64,000 nt of DNA from Bernardetiaceae bacterium (GTDB lineage: Bacteria > Bacteroidota > Bacteroidia > Cytophagales > Thermoflexibacteraceae), in the NCBI GenBank assembly GCA_025056255.1, contig JANWVT010000012.1:40978-104977 (forward strand), written 5' to 3'. Position 1 is the first letter of the stretch. Every line of letters begins with the position of its first letter. Below, one piece after another: positions 27,231-35,578 of the stretch. The notes below the pieces were generated by a model. The model did not search any database, was not told the origin of the DNA, and saw nothing but the letters and a program-made list of their open reading frames with translations. Made by a program: the position numbers and the translations under genes.

Positions 27231-27572
27231 ATGGTAACGGGGCGCATTGTTTTAGCAAAGTTGTTATTGGCTGGCCTATTGCTAATGGCTTTGCCTTCTT
27301 GTAGCTTGTTTGGCGGAGGCAAAAAAGCACAAGCCCAAGCAAGCGAAGACAGCAAAAACAAAGGTAAAATTCGCAAATGCCGCTTAGAGTCGTGCCATGT
27401 TCGGATGATACACGAACACGAAGGAGCATTGTACTTCGGCAAAAAACACTGGTTTTTGAAGTCTTGGTTTTATATGGGCAAAAACCCACAAGTAGGAGAG
27501 GGCTTTGGCAAAATGAGACGCGACCCGCATCAAGATGCCATGCGCAAATCATCCAAAAAAAGAAAAAGATAA
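27231..27572 (+). CDS. small basic lipoprotein-like protein
   Basis: 113 residues with a signal peptide ending LLLMALPSCSLFGGG, a probable lipobox (Cys24). The mature region KCRLESCHVRMIHEHEGALYF followed by WFLKSWFYMGKNPQVG and a Lys/Arg-rich tail resembles short Bacteroidota proteins of unknown role. It begins 28 nt after hisH, with a short imperfect hairpin between (27195-27224). I cannot give a function. Confidence 0.6.
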   Translation: MVTGRIVLAKLLLAGLLLMALPSCSLFGGGKKAQAQASEDSKNKGKIRKCRLESCHVRMIHEHEGALYFGKKHWFLKSWFYMGKNPQVGEGFGKMRRDPHQDAMRKSSKKRKR

Positions 27573-27759
27573 ACGGCTAAACTTATTAGCTTTCTTACTT
27601 GTTCAACAATCCTGAACGTTAGCGCAAATGATACAAAATCAAACTGGTCATGCTACTGGGTTGTGTGTAGGCAAAATGGTAAGCCATATTAAAAAAACTG
27701 TTGGGTTTTGTAGTAGCTTGATTAGTACCATTGCAATTTTCCTCGGGCATTCAACAAAG

Positions 27760-28452
27760 TTATGCCACAAACCATATGGCAAGGTTATGCGCACAAAAAA
27801 AGAAACATTGAGATAACAAAACAACTGCTGCCATGCGGTTTTTTAGCGATATTTTCTGATTCAAGTATAAAAAGACAGCCGCCATGATGGTTCCCGTAAT
27901 TAACCATGCTATATAATTTTGCAAGGGAACCGACTCTCCAAACCAATGCCACAAGCCAAAACGAATAGCAAAAGGTTCAATCAGTACATCCATCAAGGTC
28001 ATGCCTGTGCCAACAAATAAGGCTTTTTGCCAAATCTGCCAAGGCTGATGCGCAACAAGTGCTGAAATGGCATAAATCAGCAACAGCCAATTCACACCAA
28101 TAATCAAAGGCGTATCCCAAAGTTTGATGCCCAATACATCACCATAGGCATATTGCCCAAACAATTGCCCGGTTTGAACACCGGCTAACTCCACCAGAAA
28201 GCCGCCTGCCCATATCAACAAACAGCTAATAAAAAACAATAAAGTGCGGTGGGAATGAAAATAGAGTAGCATACCCAGCGAAATCAGCAGATTGAGTGGT
28301 GTTAGCGATACAAAGAAGGCAGAAGTAGGTTGCCACAACATTAGCCAAAAGCCAAAAAAGTGCATGGAAGCAATTAGCAATGCGAGCCAGTGAAACAGTT
28401 GCCATGCGCCTACAGGGCATAACATATTTTTCAAGCAAGAACGATTAAGCAT
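27760..28452 (-). CDS. carotenoid biosynthesis protein (PF04240, CruF-like)
   Basis: A 230-residue multi-pass membrane protein with about seven hydrophobic segments. Conserved motifs 'LVELAGVQTGQLFGQYAYGDVLG', DTPLIIGVNWLLLIY and 'TLMDVLIEPFAIRFGLWHW' in outline are those of the DUF422/CruF group, which hydrates carotenoid end groups in the synthesis of C-1' hydroxylated carotenoids. It overlaps the upstream histidine kinase gene by 8 nt, so it is probably co-expressed with it. Confidence 0.85.
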   Translation of the reverse strand: MLNRSCLKNMLCPVGAWQLFHWLALLIASMHFFGFWLMLWQPTSAFFVSLTPLNLLISLGMLLYFHSHRTLLFFISCLLIWAGGFLVELAGVQTGQLFGQYAYGDVLGIKLWDTPLIIGVNWLLLIYAISALVAHQPWQIWQKALFVGTGMTLMDVLIEPFAIRFGLWHWFGESVPLQNYIAWLITGTIMAAVFLYLNQKISLKNRMAAVVLLSQCFFFCAHNLAIWFVA

Positions 28453-29452
28453 GATTGGGCAAAGTTACCGTAAAAGTTGTACCCTGCCCATAGCAGCTTT
28501 GCATAGCAATAGTGCCTCCCATTCGCTCTACTGCTTTTTTAACAATGTACAAGCCTAACCCTGCACCATAGGCATGAGCATCGGTACGAAAAAACATATC
28601 GAAAACCTGATTTGCCAGTTCTGGCTTGATGCCTATTCCGTTGTCTTGTACAGTGAAAATTGCTTCTTCGGAAGTAACTTGTACACTGATTTTCAAATGA
28701 TTATCGTTTTTGTACACGTTGGCAAACTTAATGGCATTTGAAAACAGGTTGCGTAAGATAATGGTTAGCCTTGTTCTATCAGATTGGAAAGGTACCTGCC
28801 GAGCAGGTAAGTCGTAAAATACTCTTACACGTGCAAAGTTAGGCAAATAGCTTAGGTCGGAGAGGCATTCATCTAATAGCTCTTCTATGTCAATAGGCTC
28901 TATTCTGACATCTTGACGGTTGTTTTTCAAATAATCGTGTAAATTTTCTACGTACCGGTCGAGTTTTTTGATGGTTATCTCCATTTTTTCAAGCAGCTCT
29001 TTGAGCATTTCAGGATTGTGCAGAAAAATATTGCGCATGATATCTATCAATCCCAACAGGGTCGTAAGGGGAGCGCGAATGTCATGTGAAACGCGGTGAA
29101 TAAATTCATCTAATTCGTAATTTCTGTCGGCAAGTTCTTGTAAAATTTTATCCCATTTGTGAGGAATTTGCAACAATTTTTCTTTTTTTAATTGTGTTTC
29201 GGGCAGTAGAAACAACCACCGAAGATTTTTCGATTGTAGCGGTTGTTCTTCTAATACTATTTTTTCATGGTTTAACTCAATATAAGGTGGGTCAGCCCAT
29301 ATAACTGACTGACCGACCAGTTTGCCAGAAGCTATTAACTGGTTAGCTTCTCGATTGGCATACCTGATTGTTCCATCGGCTGTACACAGCACAACTGGAT
29401 AGTTGTATTGTTCTATGAGCTCTTGCAAGAGTGCTGTTTCAGGTGATGCCAT
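28445..29452 (-). CDS. PAS-type sensor histidine kinase, soluble
   Basis: 335 residues without membrane segments, therefore cytoplasmic. A PAS-like start (LIEQYNYPVVLCTADGTIRYANREA, about 12-36), then H-box 'VSHDIRAPLTTLLGLID' with phosphoacceptor His123, N-box LRNLFSNAIKFAN (Asn239), G1 DNGIGI (270-275) and a late G2 GAGLGLYIVKKAV. All catalytic elements are intact. No response regulator gene is adjacent; its last 8 nt overlap the carotenoid gene. The signal sensed by the PAS domain is unknown. Confidence 0.9.
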   Translation of the reverse strand: MASPETALLQELIEQYNYPVVLCTADGTIRYANREANQLIASGKLVGQSVIWADPPYIELNHEKIVLEEQPLQSKNLRWLFLLPETQLKKEKLLQIPHKWDKILQELADRNYELDEFIHRVSHDIRAPLTTLLGLIDIMRNIFLHNPEMLKELLEKMEITIKKLDRYVENLHDYLKNNRQDVRIEPIDIEELLDECLSDLSYLPNFARVRVFYDLPARQVPFQSDRTRLTIILRNLFSNAIKFANVYKNDNHLKISVQVTSEEAIFTVQDNGIGIKPELANQVFDMFFRTDAHAYGAGLGLYIVKKAVERMGGTIAMQSCYGQGTTFTVTLPNHA

Positions 29453-29464
29453 TAGTAGTATTGT

Positions 29465-30439
29465 TTAATTAAATCCGAGTTTTTGCCTTACCCTGTGAAG
29501 TGTGTGGCGAGCTACTGAGCGTGCTTTGGCTTCTCCTTTTTCTAATTCTGCTTCTAATGCTGCTTCATCGGACATGAAGTAATCGAACTTTTCCCGTTCT
29601 TGCCGGTACTTGGTTAGGATTAATTCAAAAAGCTCTTGCTTGGCAGCCCCGTAGCCATAGTTTCCGTTGAGGTACTTTTGTCGCAATTGCTGAGTTTGCT
29701 CGGCAGTTGCAATAAGCGAATATAGCTTAAAAACCGTACATGTGTCAGGATTTTTGGGAGCTTCTAATGGACTGCTATCGGTTTTGATACTCATAATTTG
29801 CTTGCGCAAGTCTTTTTCAGGCAGGAAAATATCGATAGTATTGTTGTAAGATTTGCTCATTTTTTGCCCGTCGGTGCCGGGAATAGTTTTTACTTGTTCG
29901 CTAATGCGTGCCTCAGGTATCACAAATACTTCTTGACCATATTGGTAGTTGAAAGAGCGGGCAATGTCGCGAGTAATTTCCAAATGCTGCTCTTGATCTT
30001 TTCCTACTGGCACAAAATGAGCATCGTAGAGCAAAATATCGGCTGCCATCAGTACCGGATAGGTAAACAGCCCTGCATTCACGTCGGAGAGTCGGTCGGC
30101 TTTATCTTTGAAGGAGTGTGCATTGGCGAGCATCGGGTAGGGAGTAAAGCAGTTCAGATACCATGCTAACTCGCAAACTTCGGGCACGCGGGATTGGCGA
30201 TAAAATGTGTTGCGGGAGGTGTCGAAGCCAAAAGCGAGCCATGCCGCTGCTACTGCTCGGGTATTTGTTTTGCGCAAGGCAGCATCTTTAATAGTGGTGA
30301 GCGAGTGCAGGTCGGCAATAAATATAAAGGCTTCATTGTCAGGGCTTTTTGATAATTCAATAGCAGGGATAATAGCCCCTAGTAAATTGCCTAAGTGTGG
30401 TCTGCCTGAGCTTTGAATGCCTGTAAGAATTCTTGACAT
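29465..30439 (-). CDS. trpS: tryptophanyl-tRNA synthetase
   Basis: A 324-residue class I aminoacyl-tRNA synthetase. HIGH-like segment PHLGNLLGAI (about 13-22), ADLHSLTTI, the tryptophan-pocket loop 'GKDQEQHLEITRDIAR' and KMSKS in DGQKMSKSYNN are present. The ATG at 30439 begins MSRILTGIQSSGRPHLGN, the usual N-terminus; the longer frame adds 18 codons lacking similarity. It is 12 nt upstream of the histidine kinase gene. Confidence 0.95.
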   Translation of the reverse strand: MSRILTGIQSSGRPHLGNLLGAIIPAIELSKSPDNEAFIFIADLHSLTTIKDAALRKTNTRAVAAAWLAFGFDTSRNTFYRQSRVPEVCELAWYLNCFTPYPMLANAHSFKDKADRLSDVNAGLFTYPVLMAADILLYDAHFVPVGKDQEQHLEITRDIARSFNYQYGQEVFVIPEARISEQVKTIPGTDGQKMSKSYNNTIDIFLPEKDLRKQIMSIKTDSSPLEAPKNPDTCTVFKLYSLIATAEQTQQLRQKYLNGNYGYGAAKQELFELILTKYRQEREKFDYFMSDEAALEAELEKGEAKARSVARHTLHRVRQKLGFN

Positions 30440-30527
30440 TGGGTATGTTTTGATTATTTTTGTATGTGTAGCCAAATTTGCTTTTGGCGGCAAAGCTACA
30501 AACAGGTATGTTTTTATACAATTTTAT

Positions 30528-31046
30528 ATGGCGTTAATCAAACCAGTAAACGGCGTAATGCCCATCATTGGCAAGAATTGTTTTTTGGCAGACAATGCTA
30601 CCATTGTGGGGCAAGTTACTATGGGCGACAATTGCAGCGTATGGTTCAATGCTGTGGTGCGCGGCGATGTGAACAGCATCACCATTGGGCACACTACCAA
30701 CATTCAAGATGGTGCCGTTATTCACTGCACTTATCAACGCGCGGCTACTGTTATTGGCAACCGCGTTTCTATTGGGCATAATGCCATCATTCATGGTTGT
30801 ACGTTAGAAGACGATGTGCTAGTAGGCATGGGGGCTATTGTGATGGACCATGCCGTTGTACAACAAGGAGCCTTTATTGCTGCCGGAGCCATTGTGTTAG
30901 AAAATACAACTTGTGAAGCAGGATATCTGTACGCGGGAATTCCTGCCAAAAAAATCAAGCCCATAGACGATAAGTTGCGCGATATTTTACAACGCACACC
31001 GGGCAACTATGTAATGTATAGTCGTTGGTTTATGGAAGCATCTTGA
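30528..31046 (+). CDS. gamma-carbonic-anhydrase-like hexapeptide-repeat protein
   Basis: 172 residues forming a left-handed beta-helix with isoleucine-patch hexapeptides (VTMGDNCSVWFNAVVRGDV; IGHTTNIQDGAVIH; IGNRVSIGHNAIIHGC). The zinc ligands of the gamma-CA family, three histidines, can be placed at VIHC and SIGHNAIIHG. The usual C-terminal helix (YVMYSRWFM) is present. ATG 30528 is selected because upstream residues in the frame look unrelated. Carbonic anhydrase activity is not proven for the YrdA/CaiE type relatives. Confidence 0.9.
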   Translation: MALIKPVNGVMPIIGKNCFLADNATIVGQVTMGDNCSVWFNAVVRGDVNSITIGHTTNIQDGAVIHCTYQRAATVIGNRVSIGHNAIIHGCTLEDDVLVGMGAIVMDHAVVQQGAFIAAGAIVLENTTCEAGYLYAGIPAKKIKPIDDKLRDILQRTPGNYVMYSRWFMEAS

Positions 31047-31824
31047 ACTGGTCGGCATCGTTTTGAAAAGGAAATGCCTGCCGAAACTTGTTCAATTGCT
31101 TTTTGTCTAAGCTAACAGTAGCGTGAGCTGTTGTTTCTTTGGCATAAAAAAGTTCTATGCCTGTATAGTCTATTACAGCAGACTCACCAGTGTAATAATG
31201 CCCGTATCCATCTGTACCAATTCGGTTGACTCCCACGCAATAGGCTTGGTTTTCAATGGCACGTGCTTTCAACAGCGTGTTCCATGCATGCACGCGTGGA
31301 GCAGGCCAACTGGCTACATAAATAAGTAGGTCGTATTGCAACTCGGCTCGCAGCCGCGACCACACTGGAAAGCGCAAGTCGTAGCAAATCATGGGGCAAA
31401 TTCGCCAGCCGCGCCACGCTATTACTATTGGCACTGTGCCAGCAGTGTAGTGGAGCGTTTCGCCAGCCAAGCCAAACAGGTGCTTTTTGTCGTAGTGAAA
31501 ATGCTTGCCGTCGGGCTGCATCCACAAAAAGCGGTTGTAGTAGCGCCCGTTCTCTTGCACAATATAGCTACCACATACTGCTGCATGGGTTTGGGCTGCC
31601 ATTTGGTGCATCCACTTTTGCGTGTGCAGATTCATGGGTTCTGCCCATTTTTCGGGCGACATAGTAAATCCGGTAGTAAACATTTCTGGCAACACAATTA
31701 CGTCGGTGGGGCTGCTCAGTTGCCAAATCATTTCTTCGAACATGGCGCGGTTAGCTTCGGGATTTTCCCAATGCAAGTCTGCTTGCAAAACACTCACCCG
31801 CAAATGTTCCTCAGGGATGTGCAT
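31030..31824 (-). CDS. carbon-nitrogen hydrolase, omega-amidase (YafV) type
   Basis: A 264-residue nitrilase-superfamily enzyme. The catalytic triad is Glu47 (VLPEMFTTGF), Lys113 (YDKKHLF) and Cys147 (ICYDLRFPVW). The sequence 'YDLRFPVWSR' and GFTMSPEKWAEP match the omega-amidases that hydrolyse 2-oxoglutaramate or 2-oxosuccinamate as metabolite repair. The 3' end overlaps the convergent carbonic-anhydrase-like gene by 17 nt and the 5' end overlaps rsmG by 14 nt. Confidence 0.9.
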   Translation of the reverse strand: MHIPEEHLRVSVLQADLHWENPEANRAMFEEMIWQLSSPTDVIVLPEMFTTGFTMSPEKWAEPMNLHTQKWMHQMAAQTHAAVCGSYIVQENGRYYNRFLWMQPDGKHFHYDKKHLFGLAGETLHYTAGTVPIVIAWRGWRICPMICYDLRFPVWSRLRAELQYDLLIYVASWPAPRVHAWNTLLKARAIENQAYCVGVNRIGTDGYGHYYTGESAVIDYTGIELFYAKETTAHATVSLDKKQLNKFRQAFPFQNDADQFKMLP

Positions 31825-32458
31825 ACACTAATTTTTTGGTTTCAAAGAATGGCTCAGAAAAATAGTGGCGCAGTTCGTAAAACTTGAAAAAATGCGGAAA
31901 GTTGGCAAACTCTTCCAACAAGTCGCCGCCTTTTAGGCACAGCAGTCCGTTAGGCATATCGTGCCGCGATTTCTTAGCAATAAGGTGCGAAGTCCAGCGC
32001 CAAAAGGTGTTTATGTCGGCTACTGCACGACTAAGCACAAAGTCAAACTTTTGCTTTAAATCTTCGGCGCGCATCTGAACCGCCTTCACGTTGCTAAGTC
32101 CTAACTGCCGAGCTACATCTTCCACAACGCGCATTTTTTTGCCAACAGAATCGACTAGCCAAAATTCTACCTCAGGGAATAGTACAGCTAAGGGAATGCC
32201 CGGGAAGCCCCCACCTGTACCTACATCCACCAGCCGGCTATTGGGCACAAAGCGGATGATTTTAGCAATTGAAAGCGAATGGAGTACGTGCCTTTCATAG
32301 AAATTTGGTGTGTCCTTGCGCGAAATCACATTGATTTTGCCGTTCCATTCTTGGTAGATGGGGTACATCGCTAAGAACTGCTGGCGTTGCTTGTCGCTCA
32401 GGTCAGGAAAGTATTTTTCTACAATTTGGAAGAGTGCTACTGTTTCTGGGTTTGCCAT
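31811..32458 (-). CDS. rsmG: 16S rRNA (guanine527-N7)-methyltransferase
   Basis: A Rossmann-fold methyltransferase, 215 residues. Blocks 'EWNGKINVISRKD', 'LVDVGTGGGFPGIPLAVLFP' with the SAM-binding GTGGGFPG, VDSVGKKMRVVEDV and VLSRAVADINTFWRW are the GidB/RsmG signature. The C-terminal 'KLVYAHP' overlaps the start of the omega-amidase-like gene by 14 nt. A TAACTTTG element sits 4 nt before the ATG. Confidence 0.95.
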   Translation of the reverse strand: MANPETVALFQIVEKYFPDLSDKQRQQFLAMYPIYQEWNGKINVISRKDTPNFYERHVLHSLSIAKIIRFVPNSRLVDVGTGGGFPGIPLAVLFPEVEFWLVDSVGKKMRVVEDVARQLGLSNVKAVQMRAEDLKQKFDFVLSRAVADINTFWRWTSHLIAKKSRHDMPNGLLCLKGGDLLEEFANFPHFFKFYELRHYFSEPFFETKKLVYAHP

Positions 32459-32462
32459 GTGG

Positions 32463-32470
32463 CAAAGTTA
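32463..32470 (-). promoter_or_regulatory. -7 box (TAACTTTG) directly before rsmG
   Basis: The perfect TAnnTTTG box ends 4 nt before the rsmG ATG. If functional, the transcript would start at or inside the start codon. No TTG at the -33 position was seen. Confidence 0.35.
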
Positions 32471-32561
32471 TGGCTAAATTTATGCTTTATTATACTTACA
32501 CTACGGGTAATTGCGTTTTGACTACATTGAGCCTCTTATTTAAATTTAAACCTTTGCAGAA

Positions 32562-34013
32562 ATGAAGAAATTTGTTGCCATTGTTTTGTCGGTAGTTGCT
32601 TCCACAGCTATTGCTCAAAGCAACACCAAAGTATTGCAGAAAATTTCTCGGCATACTACCGCACACTCCCAAGCCTACATTGCATTGGAAGAAGCCTGCC
32701 GCACTATTGGGCATCGGCTAACGGGCAGCCCAAATGGTGAAAAAGCGGAGCAGTATGCCTACGATTTTCTAAAAAAATCGGGATTGAAAAATGTTCGTTT
32801 CCAGCCTTTTGAAGTACAGTCGTGGTCGCGTGGGAGTGTTTCTTTGGGCATTGGTACAATCAACACCGATATATTCACCGAACTGCCCACGGCTACCTTA
32901 GCTCATTCGCCTGCTCAGGCTGATGTAACCGCTCCTATTATTGATTTGGGCGACGGATTGGCAGAAGAATTTCAATCAGCTGCCGATGCAGTCAAGGGAA
33001 AGATTGTGCTGATGAATATAGGGTTGACAAATCGGACTGAGTCCAGAAAAAACCTGCATCGCTCTGAAAAAACCGCCCTTGCCATTCAACACGGCGCAGT
33101 AGGCGTAATCATGATTAACAATGCACCCGGCAAGATATTGCTTACTGGAACGGCTTCAGTTACAGGCAAAACCATTCCTATTCCAGCAGTTAGCATTACC
33201 AACGACGACGGTGCGCGCCTGCGCGAAGAATTGAAAAAACAACCCTTAGCTGCCCGCATTCAAATGACCAATCAAATTGGCGTCATCAAAGCCCGCAATG
33301 TTATTGGCACCATTGTAGGTAGCGACCCTGCTGCTGGTAAAATTGTCATTGGCGGTCATTTAGACTCTTGGGATTTAGCCACAGGCGCATCTGATAATGG
33401 CATCGGCTCTTTTGCCATTTTAGATGTGGCACGCACTTTTGCTGCATTAAAATTAAAACCCAAGCGTACTATTGAGTTTGTCATGTTCATGGGCGAAGAA
33501 CAAGGACTACTGGGCTCACGCCAATATGTTCAGCAAGCCATTGCTGATAGCAGCATTGGGCAAATTGCTTTGATGATTAACGTAGATATGACCTCCAACC
33601 CCATTGGTTTTTCTGTTCCCGGACAAGCACAAGCCGAAACTTTTTACAAAGCCATCGGCGAAAAAATCAGAGCCATAGATAACCGTTTTACCAATACGTT
33701 CAGCTCAGCAGCAGGGTTGCACTCCGACCACCAGCCTTTTATGTTACAAGGCGTACCAGTGATGAGTTTTGTAGGTAGCTTGCCTGCCAAAGCACTCAAC
33801 TGCTACCACGCCGACTGCGACAATATAGATTTAGTAGATGCACAAGCTTTAAAGAATACAGTGCGCCTGATGAGCATGGCTTTGTATGAACTTGCCAATG
33901 CCCCTACATTGCCTTTGCAAAAAATGGACGACGAAGCAGTAAAGAACTTTCTGATTGCCAATGGATTAAAAGAGCCGCTAGTAATTAGCGGTGATTGGCG
34001 CTGGGGAAAGTAA
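32562..34013 (+). CDS. exported M28 family metallopeptidase (carboxypeptidase Q-like)
   Basis: A 483-residue protein with signal peptide MKKFVAIVLSVVASTAIAQS. A protease-associated (PA) insert occupies about residues 120-235 and the catalytic M28 fold the rest. Zinc ligands read as His in VIGGHLDSWD, Asp in 'ASDNGIG', Glu pair in MGEEQGLLGS, Asp in LMINVDMT and His in HSDHQPFML. The order and the 'THxxxDSW'-like segment are as in plasma glutamate carboxypeptidase relatives. It probably degrades peptides in the periplasm or outside. Confidence 0.92.
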   Translation: MKKFVAIVLSVVASTAIAQSNTKVLQKISRHTTAHSQAYIALEEACRTIGHRLTGSPNGEKAEQYAYDFLKKSGLKNVRFQPFEVQSWSRGSVSLGIGTINTDIFTELPTATLAHSPAQADVTAPIIDLGDGLAEEFQSAADAVKGKIVLMNIGLTNRTESRKNLHRSEKTALAIQHGAVGVIMINNAPGKILLTGTASVTGKTIPIPAVSITNDDGARLREELKKQPLAARIQMTNQIGVIKARNVIGTIVGSDPAAGKIVIGGHLDSWDLATGASDNGIGSFAILDVARTFAALKLKPKRTIEFVMFMGEEQGLLGSRQYVQQAIADSSIGQIALMINVDMTSNPIGFSVPGQAQAETFYKAIGEKIRAIDNRFTNTFSSAAGLHSDHQPFMLQGVPVMSFVGSLPAKALNCYHADCDNIDLVDAQALKNTVRLMSMALYELANAPTLPLQKMDDEAVKNFLIANGLKEPLVISGDWRWGK

Positions 34014-34032
34014 GCAAGCGAAAGGTAAGGAT

Positions 34033-34127
34033 GAGCTGAAAAGGCGTGCTTTTATTTTACACTTCTCAAAGAAAATGCTGTTATGTGCCTTCTTCAAACA
34101 AATTGTTCGTTGAAGATACAAACGACA
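34033..34127. repeat. degenerate intergenic element shared with the 54.3-kb region
   Basis: 34033-34064 (AGCTGAAAAGGCGTGCTTTT onward) is similar to 54306-54336, and the hairpin-like ATTGTTCGT...ACAAACGAC (34102-34127) resembles the arm pairs at 63.5-63.8 kb. Matches are by eye, with several mismatches. No gene is seen between 34014 and 34440. Confidence 0.4.
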
Positions 34128-34280
34128 GGCAAGGCTGCTAACGAGTCTTTTTGTGCAAAGCCTATTTATGCAAGAGTAGCTTGAAGGGTTGTCTTCTACA
34201 AACAAAAAAGTCCAACAAGAAAGCACATCATTTTACAAAGCATGCATTTTTTGCTACACCCAAAGGGCAAACAATAATGC

Positions 34281-34317
34281 AACAACCCGACAGGTTTCGA
34301 AACCTCGTCGGGTTGTT
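34281..34317. repeat. long near-perfect palindrome, probable terminator
   Basis: AACAACCCGAC (34281-34291) and GTCGGGTTGTT (34307-34317) flank the 14-bp palindrome AGGTTTCGAAACCT, giving a stem of about 18 bp with one unpaired base. The CCCGACAGGTTT...AAACCTGTCGGG style palindrome recurs between genes in many Bacteroidota as I remember. There is no long T-run, so termination is plausible, not proven. Confidence 0.6.
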
Positions 34318-34374
34318 TGGGTAGCCAAAGTACTACTTTAATATTTCACACGCGCAACAAGAAGTCGTTCGCAA

Positions 34375-34416
34375 GATGTGTGCAACGGCGGTGTGCAACG
34401 GCATGCACTGTGCAAC
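34375..34416. repeat. short GTGCAACGGCG repeat tract
   Basis: Two adjacent GTGTGCAACGGC copies and a third partial GTGCAAC occur within 42 bp, directly upstream (in genome order) of the trypsin-CAP gene end. The unit is the same as in the tracts at 63611-63665 and 63768-63840. Confidence 0.5.
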
Positions 34417-34440
34417 TACTACTTATGTCTCAGTTGAGCT

Positions 34441-35520
34441 TTAATATGCCAACATCATAGACCAATACCCTCCTTTTCTGGCAATACCTACTTCTTTGAC
34501 GCGTGGGTCTAACATTTTATTGCGAAATTGAGCAAATTTCGCCCAAGCATTCAGGCAGTCAACTATATCATCGAATCCATAAATCAACATTTCATAAACA
34601 CCGTTGGCTTTTACGCCTGCTATTTGGGCACGCTGCATAGAAGTTTGTCCATCGTAAGTATTGACAGTCATGGGGGCATTACCTTGTATCTTATCTAAGG
34701 TAGTAAGTGCTGCTTGTGCCAGTAGGTCATTCCATTTCAAATCGTTGGTACAGGCAGGCAAGCCAAATTGGCTTGGCCAAGGACCTTTTCTGAAACCATT
34801 AAGCATCTGCAGCACATCAGCAATAAATGCATCTTCATTAGAGTACCCAGTTGCAGAACGCGAGCCAGTTATTTGTACTGTTTTCAAAAAGCTACTTAAA
34901 GGTAGGGGCTCGCTCAGGCGGTTTTGAAGCAATGTAGTAAGATGGTCAACATGAATAGCAAAGTTGAGATTTTGTCCTCTCATAACAGAGCTTACAACAA
35001 CCCCTACCAATTCACTTTGCAAATTAATCAACGGACCTCCACTATTTCCGGGAGAAACAGGTACACTAATTTGCAACATTTTTACATCATCGCCAGATTC
35101 TCTAATGGCACTTATCAGTCCGCTAGTAAAAGTGGCTGAGAAACCCAAAGGTCTGCCAATAGTGAAAACAGTTTGTCCTACTTGCGGATTGCTACCCAGT
35201 TTTAGTGGTTGACCTTTGCCGTTTACTTTTAAAAGCACTAAGTCAGCTTTAATGTCGTAGCCTACCACCCCCACCACACTTTTTATGTCTTGGGAGCCAT
35301 TAACATGAACTTCTAACTTTCCCTCCCCCTCGATAACGTGAAAATTAGTAACTACTACGTCGGGCAATACAAAAAAACCTGAACCAGATTGTTTGCTGCC
35401 TATGATGTTAACAGTAGAAGGCAGTGCTTTCTTAAAAACCATCTCTGGTGTTTGAGCTAGTGCTGAAATAGTTAACAGCAAAAGGATGAATGAGGGCAAT
35501 GCGTAATTCTTCATAAGCAT
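34441..35520 (-). CDS. exported trypsin-like protease fused to a CAP/SCP domain
   Basis: 359 residues with signal peptide (NYALPSFILLLLTISALAQ). Residues about 30-205 are a trypsin/HtrA-like domain with His61 (VTNFHVIEG), Asp93 (IKADLVLLK) and Ser160 (VSPGNSGGPL). No PDZ domain follows. From about residue 230 the sequence is like a CAP (PR-1/SCP) domain: LKWNDLLAQAALTTLDKIQ early and 'AWAKFAQFRNKMLDPRVKEVG' late, ending YWSMMLAY. The ATG at 35520 is used; a TTG eleven codons upstream is not. It stands 58 nt downstream of the TerB-like gene. The double-domain layout is unusual. Confidence 0.82.
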   Translation of the reverse strand: MLMKNYALPSFILLLLTISALAQTPEMVFKKALPSTVNIIGSKQSGSGFFVLPDVVVTNFHVIEGEGKLEVHVNGSQDIKSVVGVVGYDIKADLVLLKVNGKGQPLKLGSNPQVGQTVFTIGRPLGFSATFTSGLISAIRESGDDVKMLQISVPVSPGNSGGPLINLQSELVGVVVSSVMRGQNLNFAIHVDHLTTLLQNRLSEPLPLSSFLKTVQITGSRSATGYSNEDAFIADVLQMLNGFRKGPWPSQFGLPACTNDLKWNDLLAQAALTTLDKIQGNAPMTVNTYDGQTSMQRAQIAGVKANGVYEMLIYGFDDIVDCLNAWAKFAQFRNKMLDPRVKEVGIARKGGYWSMMLAY

Positions 35521-35578
35521 CTTGTTTTTTTGTTTGATACCCCGACTATTCAAAAGGTTCCCTTCAATCTGAGAAAAA

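Noticed and set aside
27628..27816. 62-codon plus-strand frame
   Set aside because: It overlaps the 3' end of the carotenoid gene and has no signal peptide or family likeness.
31336..31887. 183-codon plus-strand frame
   Set aside because: It is antisense to the omega-amidase-like gene, which has an intact catalytic triad; the antisense product has no recognisable features.
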